64,000 bases of DNA from Scilla litardierei (lineage: Eukaryota > Streptophyta > Magnoliopsida > Asparagales > Asparagaceae): positions 277,271,871-277,335,870 of the forward strand of contig CM061141.1 of NCBI GenBank assembly GCA_030789695.1, given 5' to 3'. The translations under genes were made by a program, and so were the position numbers. The notes under the pieces are model-generated. The model did no database searches and was not told the DNA's origin. It worked only from the letters and a program-made list of their open reading frames with translations. Positions 34,481 to 45,033 of this stretch are shown in pieces. The stretch's first letter is position 1. Each line of letters opens with the position of its first letter.

Positions 34481-36538
34481 TCAAAAAGCAAGAGATGGGG
34501 AGTCCTCGCCCTCCTCGGAAGAGGGTGTGGATGGGTGGTCGGGGGAGGCAGGGGGTGTGCGGAGAAGTGGGGAAACATGTGGAGGAATAGGTGCAGTGGG
34601 GGTGTGAATGATGGGTGCAGTGTCTGTGGAGGTGGGTGGTGGTGGAAGTACGGCGATCAAGGCGGTGGTAGAAGGGATAGAAATGGGGGGAGAAGGCGTG
34701 ATGGTGACGGTAGTGGGTGGCGGTGGAAGAGATCTGGAGCACACCTGCGATTTCTTGCGGCGCACATATGCAATGACGGAGGAGGAGGAAGGAGGTGGTG
34801 TGGGGGCGACAGAAGTGGTCAAGAGAGGAGAAGTGGATACGGGGATGGGAATAGATGTGGGAGGGGGAGATGATCGCCTAGGTGGGGGTGAAGGAGGTGG
34901 GGATGGGTGGGATGGTGGAGGAGAAGAATGTGACGGGGGAGGTGACGATCGTCGAGGTGGTGAAGGTGGTGGGGAGGGGTGTGGTGTAGGTGGTGGTGGT
35001 CCGTGTAGGTGAGTGAGAAGGCGGAGGATGGCGGTCACGTTCCTCTCAAGTGGAGGAAATGTGGGTGAGTGAGAAAGGAGGATGGTGATGGGTCCGAGGG
35101 GACAGAGGACCTGGCAAGATTACGGAGAGCAGTGACCTCGGCCTCAAGAGCAAGGCGAGTTGAGGCCTGGCGGCGACCAAAAGAAGTGGACTGACGTGAA
35201 GCGGAAGTGGTGCCGGGAAGTGATGTGGAAGTAGTGCCGGCGGCAGTGGTCATGCCGGCACTGGACACAAGGCCGGAGATGGCCGCAGAAAGATCCTTAG
35301 CAGTGATAGGGCCAGGAGCACGGGTGGTGTGACTCGGGCCAGCCCCGATATCTCCCCGGGACGCAGGAATATCTTGCTCGCCTAAGTGGGCAGCAGGGGA
35401 AGGTGGTCTGCGTGTGTCTGGGGGAAAGAAAGGAATGCGCAACCTCGCTAGAAACTCGGGATCGGGTGGAAAAGTCCAATCTCCCAGTATAGCAATAGTC
35501 ATGCTAGCGGGGTTGGGGAGAATGGTGTACGGGGCTGGGGGTGGCCGTAATTGAAATCGAAACGACGATCAGGGCGGGGCTTAATCATATGAATATGCCG
35601 CAGGACATCAAGATCTATACGTGAGGGTCCTGCGGCAGTGGGAAGATCACGGGGGATGTGGATATTAAATTGGGGATAAGAAGCAATGATAGTGATTATT
35701 TCCCCACAGCAAATCTTGCCCTTGCCGGCCCGACTAATCTCGAGGAGCTTGTAAATAAGCTAGTCGCCGCCATGGACGGGGACAGTAGGGGCCCTAAAGC
35801 TAATCCCATCATCATCATGAACGAAGGGGAAAGTCATGGCCCATAGAATGAAAAGATCAGGGATGGTCACGGTGCCTGACTCATCCCTGGGGAAAAATGC
35901 GGAGGATATGATCCGATGGGCCAGACAGAATATAGGATGGATGATTGAGGAGGCCTTGGCCTTATCTCGTGGATAGCGAGGAAGTATGGTGAGGCGGAAC
36001 CAAAAGTTATCGTCGTCAAATTCAGGCGGGTATCCGTAGTGTCGGATAGCGTCGTCCCAAAGGATGGGGAAACCAAATATATCATTAATCATGTTCAGGT
36101 GAGTGCGGATGGTTTTGTTACGCACCCGAAAAATGACGGTCGACCCTGACTCACAAACGAGTGAGGAACGAAATTCAAGTGTGAGGGACAGGTAGGACAC
36201 AGTGGTGTTGTTCAGGAAGGCTAACCAACCTAAGTTCGTGAAAAGAGTCTCGACCTCGGTGAAGACACCGAGATCGATAAGTGATTGGGTGTGGGCGAAT
36301 TTGGTTGACAGATGCCCCCGAGCATCCAGCCTAAGGTAGAAGTCCTTGTGCTCTTGGTTCCTAAATCGATACCCATGCGGGCCCAACATTTGGTCCTCAG
36401 GGGGGATAACAGGTGGGGGAGGGGCCAGTGATAGTGCACGTGGTGTATTGGGAGGAGGACGTATTTGTTTGCATATCTTTCGAGACGGTTTCTCCTCCCG
36501 CATGATACCCTTCCCCTTATCATGATCCCGGGCCATAG
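34481..36538 (-). pseudogene. env-like ORF of element B
   Basis: Starts at the ATG at 36538 (MARDHDKGKGIMREEKPSRK), a highly basic N-terminus. A domain homologous in layout to that of A, C and D follows: residues about 60-250 with LGVF, LGWLAFL, LTLEF and FGFP blocks. It is in frame to a stop near 35758; the downstream parts (35502-35035 and 35038-34481) continue in other frames with Ser/Pro-rich sequence and a poly-Pro C-terminus. No membrane segment or signal peptide seen. It is diverged enough from A/C/D to be a distinct family. Confidence 0.75.
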
Positions 36539-36960
36539 TGGGTGCGTGAGTGTGATGCAAATGAGTGCAGTATATGATAAAAGCACGCACACACAACAAT
36601 CAAGCAAGATGATATTCTCTGGTAAAAAGTAAACATTAGCAATGGAGCAAAGTTACCCAGCAGAGGTTGGAGTTCCTTGCTTGAAATTGACCCCAATACC
36701 GTGCAATCAGACGGAGTGTAGAGCCGCGACACTTCTCTTCAGCGAAAAATCTGAAAATGGGGGATTAGGGTTTGAGAAATCGAAATGGGGGAAAGAAAGG
36801 GAGAGAGAACGATGGAGAGATGGAAGGGGTAGGTGGAGAGAGAGGCTAGAGGGGAAGTGGAGGTCGTGGGAGAGGTTTTTCGGCCGTTGGGAAGTCGGGG
36901 GAGACGAAACGACGGCGAAAACGGCGAGATCGGGCGAGGAAATGAACGGTCAGGGTGGGG
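36539..36960 (-). other. Leader between TATA and env-like ORF (B)
   Basis: GC- and purine-rich on the plus strand, non-coding. By analogy with A, C and D it should hold a leader intron; I could not define its boundaries. Confidence 0.5.
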
Positions 36961-36974
36961 GTGTATTTATAGGG
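36961..36974 (-). promoter_or_regulatory. Internal TATA box for the env-like ORF (B)
   Basis: Minus strand CCCTATAAATACAC, about 10 bp from the first palindrome of the array. Confidence 0.6.
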
Positions 36975-36983
36975 TTTAAGTCG

Positions 36984-37412
36984 AACCGATCGGGTGAGTT
37001 GTCACCCGATCGGTTGACTATCAGGTCGAGATTTTGAACTGAAGAGATGATACAGGCGAACCGGCCGGTTGATAACTCAACCGATCGGTTGGCCGCTCCA
37101 CAAATTTTCCCGAGAGTTCGGTATAGCTCATCCGGTCTGCCAATCGATCTCACTTCTCATCACCCGATCGGTTGACAAAATCTGAAAATTTCCCGAGACT
37201 TCAGCCCTCAGTTCACCCGGTCTGCCAACTGGTCTCGCGTATCTTCACCCGATCGGTTGACCAATTTCCCGAAATTCCCGAGACTTCTGTACAGACTACA
37301 CGGTCTGTCACCCGGTCTTGGCCGGCTTCACCCAATCGGTTCGTTGAGTGACTGATACGGCCATTAGCTGATACATCCCAACTGATCAGGTGAGTTATCA
37401 ACCGATCAGTTG
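36984..37412. repeat. Array of CAACCGATCGGTTG palindromes (B internal promoter)
   Basis: Five exact CCGATCGG cores plus at least six variants (for example CCGGTCTG, CCAATCGG, CTGATCAG). The overall length, spacing and place match the CACTCGGCCGAGTG arrays of A, C and D, but the palindrome sequence differs. Confidence 0.85.
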
Positions 37413-37546
37413 GGGCCTTGTTTTCTGCAAAAGTGCACAAACGGCCTTAGTCCCTCAACGGAAGTTCTTGCGGCTGGATTTATTTATTAAAAATAGAAAA
37501 AATAAAGTTGAAAATAGTCCTAAAAATTTGAAACAAAGGGTTAGAG

Positions 37547-37564
37547 CATGGGTTGCCTCCCATG
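37547..37564 (-). other. Conserved hairpin after the first polyprotein (B)
   Basis: CATGGG stem, AGGCAA loop, CCCATG stem on the minus strand. Same loop as in A and C, with a stem changed on both sides. Confidence 0.75.
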
Positions 37565-37699
37565 AAGCGCTTTTATTTAACGTCGTTAGCTCGACGCCCG
37601 TTGATGATGTTCAAGGTGGGCGATACGGGTGATGCCCAAAGTCTGGCATCGCTTCAGCTTCTCCCTTTATTATAGTCGGTGGCAACAAGAAAACTTGCT

Positions 37700-39101
37700 T
37701 TACCACTCTCCCTTTGTTGACGGGGTCCGGGGCTTCTCCTTCATATTGGCGTCCTCCGCCACTCGTTTAAGGATCCGGACCTCATCCCCGGTGAGCCCCA
37801 TGGGCTCTTTGCCTTTTCTCCTCGTAGGAGGAGCTTTTGGGAATCCGGGAGGGATCACATACCGGGTGACCGCCTCATCAGCAACTTCTTTCTTTGGTGA
37901 GCCAACTTGCTCTCTAAGATCTCCCAAGTGGTCGGGGGGGTTTCTCGAGAGAATTTCCCAGGAGCTTGCCTCCTCAGCTCTCTCTTCTTCCAGCTCCAGC
38001 ACATTGATACTAGGATCATCCGGAGGATCGGGGTGCTTCATCGACAACCCCAAGTTAAATTCGAATTTTTCTTGGCCGACGTTGAGGGAAAGCTTCCCAT
38101 TCTTCACGTCAATTAGCACACCGGTAGTTGCCATATAGGGCCGTCCAAGGATAATAAGGGTGTGCTTATCTTCCGGTATGTCCATCACCACAAAATCCAC
38201 CGGTAATTGTACTCCTCTCACATCAACGGGGAGGTCGTCTACTACTCCCACCGGGTATTTCACCGAACGGTCAGTAAGTTGTAATGTCATGCCGGTGGGC
38301 TCCAAGTCTCCCATCCCTATTCTCTTGTATAGCGATAGGGGCATTAAGCTGACGCTCGCTCCTAGATCGACGAGCGCCCTCTGGATTCACACTTCCCCAA
38401 TAGAGCAAGGGATGGAGAAACTTCCTGGGTCTTTGAGCTTGGGCGGGTTTGCACGCTGAATGAGGGCGCTGCACTCCGCCGTTAATACAACCTTCTCCTT
38501 TCTGGATCCTCGTGTCACCAAGTCTTTTAGAAATTTGGCGTATGAGGGAATTGTCTCGATGGCTTCGAGGAAGGTGATTTGTAAACTCAGATCTTTCACC
38601 ATGGCAAAGAATTTGCCATACTTCTCATCAATCTTAGCTTGGGCAAGCCGTTGTGGAAAAGGCACAACGGGCTTGAACACTCTGAGGTTCCCTTCCTCAT
38701 CCTTTTTCTTCTCCTCTCCATGGACTCCCTCCAGAGCAGTTGGCTTTGGCGACGAAGCACCGTCGTCATTTAATTTCTCAATTGGTCGTTTCACGACCAA
38801 CGATGCTTCCGGTACTTTGGGGGCACTCTCGTGGGTATTTACGTTCCGCTCCTCAAGAAGATGGCAGACACGTTCTCATGCTCATGCGTGAGTGCCAAGG
38901 TCCGATTTACCCCCCCCTCGGGTTCACCTCAGGCTGTGGCGGTAATAGGTTCTGCGGCCTCTGAACGTTCGCCACTTGTAACCCCAGCTGGGTCAACTGA
39001 TCAGTGAGAACTCTTTTTCCCCATCTCCAGCTTCAGATTTATCTTCTCCTGGTTGGCGATGTATTGAGTCAAGAGGGACTCAACCAGAGAGATGGCCCTC
39101 T
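37700..39101 (-). pseudogene. gag: B gag-protease, C-terminal part
   Basis: Left-hand piece of the B polyprotein, ending at a stop at 37700. It contains the PFPQRLAQAKIDEKYGKF block (about 38640) and LEAIETIPSYAKFLKDL. A retropepsin-like domain follows with VDLGASVSLMPLS (DLGA at the active site, near 38370), PVDFVVMDI and ILGRPYMATTG (about 38150). In-frame stops near 38390 and in 38800-39000 show decay. It ends without RT, as in A and D. Element A is inserted at 39101/39102. Confidence 0.85.
39097..39101. repeat. Target site duplication of A, left (CCCTC)
   Basis: CCCTC, repeated exactly at 50871-50875. Confidence 0.95.
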
Positions 39102-39394
39102 GATCACTCCACATTTTACACCTTTTTCCGCATGATTGCATGCCATTTAGACCGCTCAAATCATGTTTTTCACGATTTATCGACAATATTGCGATACTTT
39201 TCACGATTTGTTGTTTTTGTCGTATTTCAGGAGATTTGGAGCGATTTGGAGTGATTCCTAGATACACCTACTCTGGAGTGTCACCGAAGACTTCCCTGAG
39301 GGGTATTTTCAGATTGGAGAGGAGCGGAAGAAGAAAGAATGTCGTAGGAGCGACGAGGAGGCAAAAACACTCAGAATGGGCATTTTTAGTGTCT

Positions 39395-39753
39395 CACTCG
39401 GCCGAGTGAATGAGTCACTCGGCCGGCCAGATCGGACACGCTCCAAGTGTGCACTCGGTCGAGCATCAGAAGCCACATCGGCCGAGTGACGAAACTCCGT
39501 CCACCCGAGTGGCACTCACACGACGCCCATCAAAAACTCACAACTTACTGTTTTTTGTCAGTCTGAGCATCAGAAGACCCACTCGGCCGAGTGGCAATTG
39601 CCGACCGCCCGAGCGAAGATAAGCCCGTTGGTCGAGTGACGACAACTCACTCGGCCGAGCGACGCCCGAAGTGAAGACCCTCAAGACCCCGGACTTACTG
39701 TAAATTCTCAGGGTCTCTCACTCAGCCGAGCGACTTTTGTCACTCGGCCGAGT
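39395..39753. repeat. Palindrome array in the A LTR, upstream of its TATA box
   Basis: Four exact CTCGGCCGAG cores with several variants and CCGCCCGAG half-like sites. The LTR TATTTAA box follows 85 bp later. Confidence 0.85.
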
Positions 39754-39837
39754 AAGCCGCACGACTGTAGCGGAAAACGCGATTTTGAAGAGGCGCAGGG
39801 GCATTTTGGTCACGTTTTTTTGGGCAGTTTTGGGGGG

Positions 39838-39844
39838 TATTTAA
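39838..39844 (+). promoter_or_regulatory. LTR TATA box of A
   Basis: GGGTATTTAACCCC; the equivalents are at 49808 (3' LTR), 52084 and 63117 (C). Confidence 0.6.
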
Positions 39845-40906
39845 CCCCTGATTCTAACCTAGGTTAGAGAGATTTTTCCTTGCTTTTTGCAGCCTTTTAG
39901 ATTAAACTTTTAAGTTTTTTATTCTTATGATTGGAGAGGAGAGAAAAGGTTTATTTTGTTGGATTCTTGAAGAACTACATTGGTTTGTCTCCCTCTTCAT
40001 TAAAAATCTTATTTTTATTGCTTATTTGAATATTGCCATGAATCCTATTGCTATTTCAATTGATTATTCTTCTATTTGTGAAATGATTTGTGAGTAGTCC
40101 TAACGTCTTAGGGCGTGGGGATGAACCCTACGAGCCCAATTTCCGATTTGTGATGATTTGGTAGAACTATTGCTAGAATTGCTATTAGGGTTAGTTTGGG
40201 ATTGATATATTACGGATAGCTAGGTGTTCATATCGATTGGGATTTGCAAGAGATTGGATCCCAATTCGATAGGAAACCCTAGAAATCCGAATTGGGTTGA
40301 AATTGAGTTTCCGTAGTATCGGTTTGCAAGAGATTGGACCGATACTAGGGTTCTCGGTTGCAATTCCATACCGATACCCGTTTGCAAGAGATTGGACGGG
40401 TAGGAACTATCCCAACCTAGGTCGCAGCCCGAGTTTGCACGAGAGTGGGCTCGGGATGCGATTGAACGATGACGTCGATCCTAATGCTAGCTTGCCTAGG
40501 CTAGGGTTTGCAAGAGATTGGGCCCGAGCCTAGGTTTGCTATAGACCGGCAACAGCGCGAGAGCGTGAGCTAGGTTTTACATTCAGTTGCAACTAGTTCA
40601 TCCGACATTCTACCCTAGTAATTGTGATACCGATAAATCACATTGACGAGATACGGTGAGTAGCGGGGATTCCCTATTCCCTAGGCGTCTTTATTTGATT
40701 TTATATCTCTTTATATTAATTGACGATTGTGACAACATCGCCGAAAGGCAAATTCCTACTCTTCTGTCCCTATAGCCAGGTTGTTCGGAGAAGGCACTGT
40801 CATACGTCCTCCCTGTGTTCGATACCCGCTCGTCGCTACACCGTGCGCTTGCGGTAAAACTACACGGTCGCTCTTTTGGGTGTACGCCCGGGGCCGATCA
40901 AGTTTT

Positions 40907-40924
40907 TGGCGCCGTTGTCGGGGA
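40907..40924 (+). other. Primer binding site of A (tRNA-Asp type)
   Basis: TGGCGCCGTTGTCGGGGA, one base from the Athila consensus, six bases after the LTR. Confidence 0.9.
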
Positions 40925-41042
40925 TGCGATTGTGTTTGATCCTACCACCCTAGCTATTTCTTTCTTTTTGTTTTATTTCTTTATTTTTTATCTAACCCTT
41001 CCATTGTGCTAATCACTTCTTTGAAACTTTGTTTTCCCGTGC

Positions 41043-43807
41043 ATGTACACGAGATCCACAGCGGACCCCATCGATATATTGTTTGATCCTGAGATCGAGC
41101 GTACATTGCAGAGAATCAGAGCGGAGAGGAGACCCGATATGGAAGGGAGGTTTATGAACGTCCGGGAGACGCCTGAAGAGTTAGCGGCAAGAATGGCGAG
41201 GATTATTTCCATTCGAGATAGGCTCCGGCCTAAGACTTCCTCCACGACCTCGTCCATAGCCATGCCGGAGTTGGCGGCTGACAAGAATTTTGAGTTGAAG
41301 ACCGTGCTTGTGGTTCTGATGCAGCAGGATCCATTTCATGGGAACGCCCATGAAAATCCCCACTACCACATCTAGCTCTTCCTATCAAAGTGCGCCACCT
41401 TCCAGATGCCGGGCGTTACCCTAGATGCCATCAGACTGCGCCTCTTCCCCTTCACATTAAAGGATAAAGCTCTTTATTGGTTGAGGACGCAAGCTGAGGG
41501 AGTCTTTACCACATGGGATGAGTTGGCAAGCGCGTTCATCAACAAGTTCTATCCGCCTTCCAAGACGGTAAAGATTAGGAGTGCTCTCATGTCCTTCAAG
41601 CAAGGACGTCAAGAGACACTCTACGAGGCTTGGGAGCGCTTCAAAGACCTGCAGCATCAGTGCCCCCACCATAGCATTGAAGATTGGGAGCTAGTCCATA
41701 GCTTCTACAATGGTCTCCAATCGGGGACCAAGCAGATTATTGATGCCGCGGCAAATGGGGCCATCCTATCGAAGACTCCCGACGAAGCTACGGCCTTAAT
41801 TGAGGAGATGGCCTCGAGCAATCAACAATGGGGTGACGAGCGAGGACACTCTTCGTCCTCCTTGAAGCCATCTAGCATCTATGAGGCAAAGGCCGTAGCG
41901 GAGCTTACCAACAAGTTCGATTCTCTCCACAAGGTAGTGGAGAGACTGGAGAAGTATATTACAGAGCCCCAAGGAACCCCTTCCACATCCGCACCAACAA
42001 ATCAAATGTGTGATTGGCAAGACCAATCCCAAGCTATGTATTTGGGAGGAGAACAAGGAGAGGGATCCTTGGAGCAAGTTCAATACGTCGCGGGGAACCA
42101 AGGATATTGGGCCAATCCGGCCACTAGAAACCATCCCGGTTTCTCCTATGCAAACAATGATGGAGCATTGAACCCGCCGCAACAACTACCTCAACAAGCT
42201 CGACCACAACAACAACAACAACAACATTATCCACCGAGGGGGCCTCCGCAACAAAATTTCCCACCAAAGCAACAAGTTGGACCCTATAGGCCGCCCGGAT
42301 ACAATCAAGGGTGGAGAAATCCAAACCCTCCACAAGCTCAACAACGTTCTGAATTTGAAGCTAAGGTGGAGGAGTTTATGGTCGAGCAGAAGAAGATCAA
42401 TGCTTCCTTGAAGGCGGGCCAAGACTCTCTTACAACTTTCGTTGGACAAATTGCGGAGCAACTTGCGTTGCTCAATAGAAACAGTCAACAGTTGCCGGCT
42501 CAACCCGAGCAAAATCCACGGGGCAACACCGGCCATATCAACGCCGTAGTTGCAGTTACTACAAGAGGCGGGAAGGATACCACTCCCTTCATGATTCCTA
42601 CCGAGGAGCCCGAGGTGGAGATTGTAGAGCCAAGCGAGCCGGTCATTGAAGTTGAGAGAGAGAAAGAGCCGCAAAGGGAAGAAAAGTCCAGAGCGGAGCA
42701 ATTGATTGAAGAGAGGCGTTTTATGCCACCGATCCCATTCCCTCAGAGACTTGCTAGAGCAAAGATGGAGAAGCGACTAGCCAAGTTTCTCGAGTATTTG
42801 AGAGGGGTAAGCCTCAATATCCCCTTCCTCGACGCTATCGTGGAAATCCCGACATATGCCAAGTTCCTAAAAGATTTGATTACAGGAAGAAAGAGGAATG
42901 AGAAAATCATGCTCGCTGAAGAGGGGACTTGGTTCACCAAGAGAGAGAAGGAGCTGGCTAAATTCAAAGACCCGGGGAGTTTCCGAATTCCTTGCACCTT
43001 AGGCGGCGTCCCTCTACAAAAGGCGTTAGTGGACTTAGGGGCTAGTGTTAGCTTCATGCCTCTCTCTATGTTCCGAAGACTAAACACCGGCACAGAATTG
43101 AAGCCTACCGACATGCGGATACAACTAGCCGATGGTCGGATCACAAGGCCGGTAGGGATCACAGAGGACATCCCGTTACAAGTCCAGGGGGCATATGTTT
43201 GCCATGCGACTTCGTGATCATGGATGTCAAGGAGGAGGGAGATACGTCGCTAATACTTGGGCGCCCGTTCCTCGCCACCGCCGGTGTCATTGTCGACATA
43301 CGAGAAGGGACTCTAACATTGAACGTTGGCAACATCGAGGTGGAGCTTCATATACCCAAGGCAATGAAACACATGCCTTATCATGAGGAGCTGGACTATA
43401 TGGACCTCCTTGACGAGGTTATTGAGGAGACGATCCCCCATTCCATCGGCACTCTATTCAAGGAAGATTTTGAGGAAGGGCCGGACTTGGGCCAAGAAGA
43501 AAATATGGAGCATTCCCCCGACCCCTCCATGGAAATTGATGAAGGCGACGCTGATGTCGCGAGAATACGAGAGCTCTGCAAGATCTCAAAGATGAAGACT
43601 CCAAAGAAAGCCCCACCGATACGAAAATCGGTGTCACCGGTGAAGCCGAGGCCCGGAGCAAGCACTAGCTTGGGGGAGTCACCCCCCAACACTACCCGAG
43701 GAAAAGGAGCACCGAGGAAGAACACGCCACCACAACATCCAAATTTAAGCGTTCTTCCCAATAAATTTGACGGGTGCATCTCATATGCACCCAATATCCC
43801 GCATTAA
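41043..43807 (+). pseudogene. gag: Gag-protease polyprotein of A with C-terminal tail
   Basis: About 920 codons. ATG at 41043 (MYTRST). Regions in order: N-terminal RETPEELAARMAR; Retrotrans_gag-type core (MPGVTLDAIRLRLFPF, FINKFYPPSKT, LYEAWERFKDL, FYNGL); a coiled segment; a Gln/Pro-rich region (42170-42340); PFPQRLARAKMEKR; and a retropepsin-like protease with ALVDLGASVSFMPLS near 43030 and LILGRPFLATAG near 43260. A tail from LLDEVIEE (about 43409) to the stop at 43807 is shared with the Pol of C. I see no zinc knuckle. A TAG at 41373 replaces the Gln kept in D, and a G-run one base short near 43187 shifts the frame. Both could be repaired by single changes; the second may be a sequencing error. 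Confidence 0.92.
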
Positions 43808-43853
43808 ATTGAAAATCAAAGGGGGTCGAGCTCAAGACCTTAAACGAGCGCTT

Positions 43854-43871
43854 GTCAGGAGGCAACCCGAC
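43854..43871 (+). other. Conserved hairpin after the first polyprotein (A)
   Basis: GTCAGG/AGGCAA/CCCGAC, one stem mismatch relative to C, following the GTCGAGCTCAAGACC block. Confidence 0.7.
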
Positions 43872-44140
43872 GGTTATCGCTTTATTTTTACTTTTCCTTT
43901 ATTTTTGTTTTAGAAATTATTAGTGTTTTGAGTCGTTTGCCTAAAAATTTCGTGATAACTGGTCCTATTTTTCTTTGACAGGAGAGGAGAACGGGGGGGT
44001 ACCTATCATTAGGAGGATGAACAAGGTGACGAGGAGTGCTCCAGGAATGCGCTCGATGCTTAGGAGGAAGATGAAATCGACTGGAGGAAGAAAAACAGAG
44101 TTTAGAGCCCAAACGAAGCCAAACAGCAGAAAACAGGACT
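43872..44140 (+). other. Spacer between hairpin and palindrome array (A)
   Basis: Non-coding, closely matched by 57230-57497 in C and 3524-3787 in D. Confidence 0.6.
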
Positions 44141-44480
44141 CACTCGGCCGAGTATACTAGTCACTCGGCCGAGCACATAAGTTCGTCCGCCCGAGCGGCA
44201 CACGAACGAGGGAAGTCTGCTGTACCCAACTCTTTGTTTCTTTTCTTGATTTCAGTATAATTTCCACTCGGCCGAGTATATATATTCACTCGGCCGAGTA
44301 AAACTGATACGCTCCTAGGGCGAGTATTGCCGAGTAGCTTGAGCCACTCGGCCGAATGGACTTTTTCCACTCGGCCGAGGGTGGCAAAGCCACTCGGCCG
44401 AGTCATAAGCGGGGAGGAATTTTCCAAAATATTTCTGTTACGTTCACTCGGCCGAGCGATATGGTCACTCGGCCGAGTCG
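44141..44480. repeat. Palindrome array of the A internal promoter
   Basis: Eight exact CTCGGCCGAG cores and one or two variants in 340 bp. The last palindrome ends 10 bp before the TATA box. Confidence 0.9.
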
Positions 44481-44490
44481 TAACTTTTCC

Positions 44491-44498
44491 TATATAAA
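44491..44498 (+). promoter_or_regulatory. Internal TATA box for the env-like ORF (A)
   Basis: CCTATATAAAGG, an almost canonical plant TATA box, 540 bp upstream of the env-like ATG. Confidence 0.65.
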
Positions 44499-44692
44499 GG
44501 AGAGCAGGTCGGCGCGTTTTTCGAAACGAGTGAAACCCAAAATCACCTGACCCTTCGTTTCCTTCGGCCCCGTTCCCCCCATACTCGCCCGACCAGCCGC
44601 CCCGCCACCGCGCTCGGCCACCCACCTCCGGCCGACGCTGCCGCACCCTCGCCCGAGTCGTCGCCGGTGATCCCACCTCCGGCCGAGCTCTG

Positions 44693-44854
44693 GTAACGCT
44701 ATTTCGCCCTATTTTCTCCTGTTTTGTGTATTTTTCGACGATCCGTGTGTTTATCGAACTCCTAAACCAAATTGAATTCGATTTCTATCTATTATACCCC
44801 TAACCCCCCATACGTTTTGAATATTACTCGCTGATATCTTCGTTTGATGTGCAG
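44693..44854 (+). other. Predicted leader intron of the env-like transcript (A)
   Basis: Donor TCTG/GTAACG and acceptor TTTGATGTGCAG/GG, 162 bp, T-rich before the acceptor. A 161-bp intron is at the same place in C. Exon 2 starts with GGGGAGC repeats. Confidence 0.6.
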
Positions 44855-45033
44855 GGTATATTGGGGAGCTTAGGGGAGCCTAGGGGAGCTTCCGGGGAGC
44901 GTTTTTGGATTCGTGGAGGCGGTGTCTTCACACGTGTCCACTATATTGCTCTCGCGGCGTGTTACAGTATACTCGTTCCACTCATTTGCGCACGCCGCAT
45001 TTTTTACGTTTTTGGTGAGCACCCGGGGCCCAT

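Larger units (their letters stand above)
39102..40900 (+). repeat. 5' LTR of A
   Basis: 1799 bp. Holds a palindrome array (39395-39753), a TATTTAA box (39838-39844) and several GTTTGCAAGAGATTGG repeats (40245-40530). It lacks about 25 bp at 39425 that are present in the 3' LTR. Confidence 0.95.

Noticed and set aside
44141..44480. Palindrome arrays as a CRISPR array
   Set aside because: Spacing is irregular, spacers are not unique in the CRISPR sense, and the DNA is a plant nuclear retroelement.
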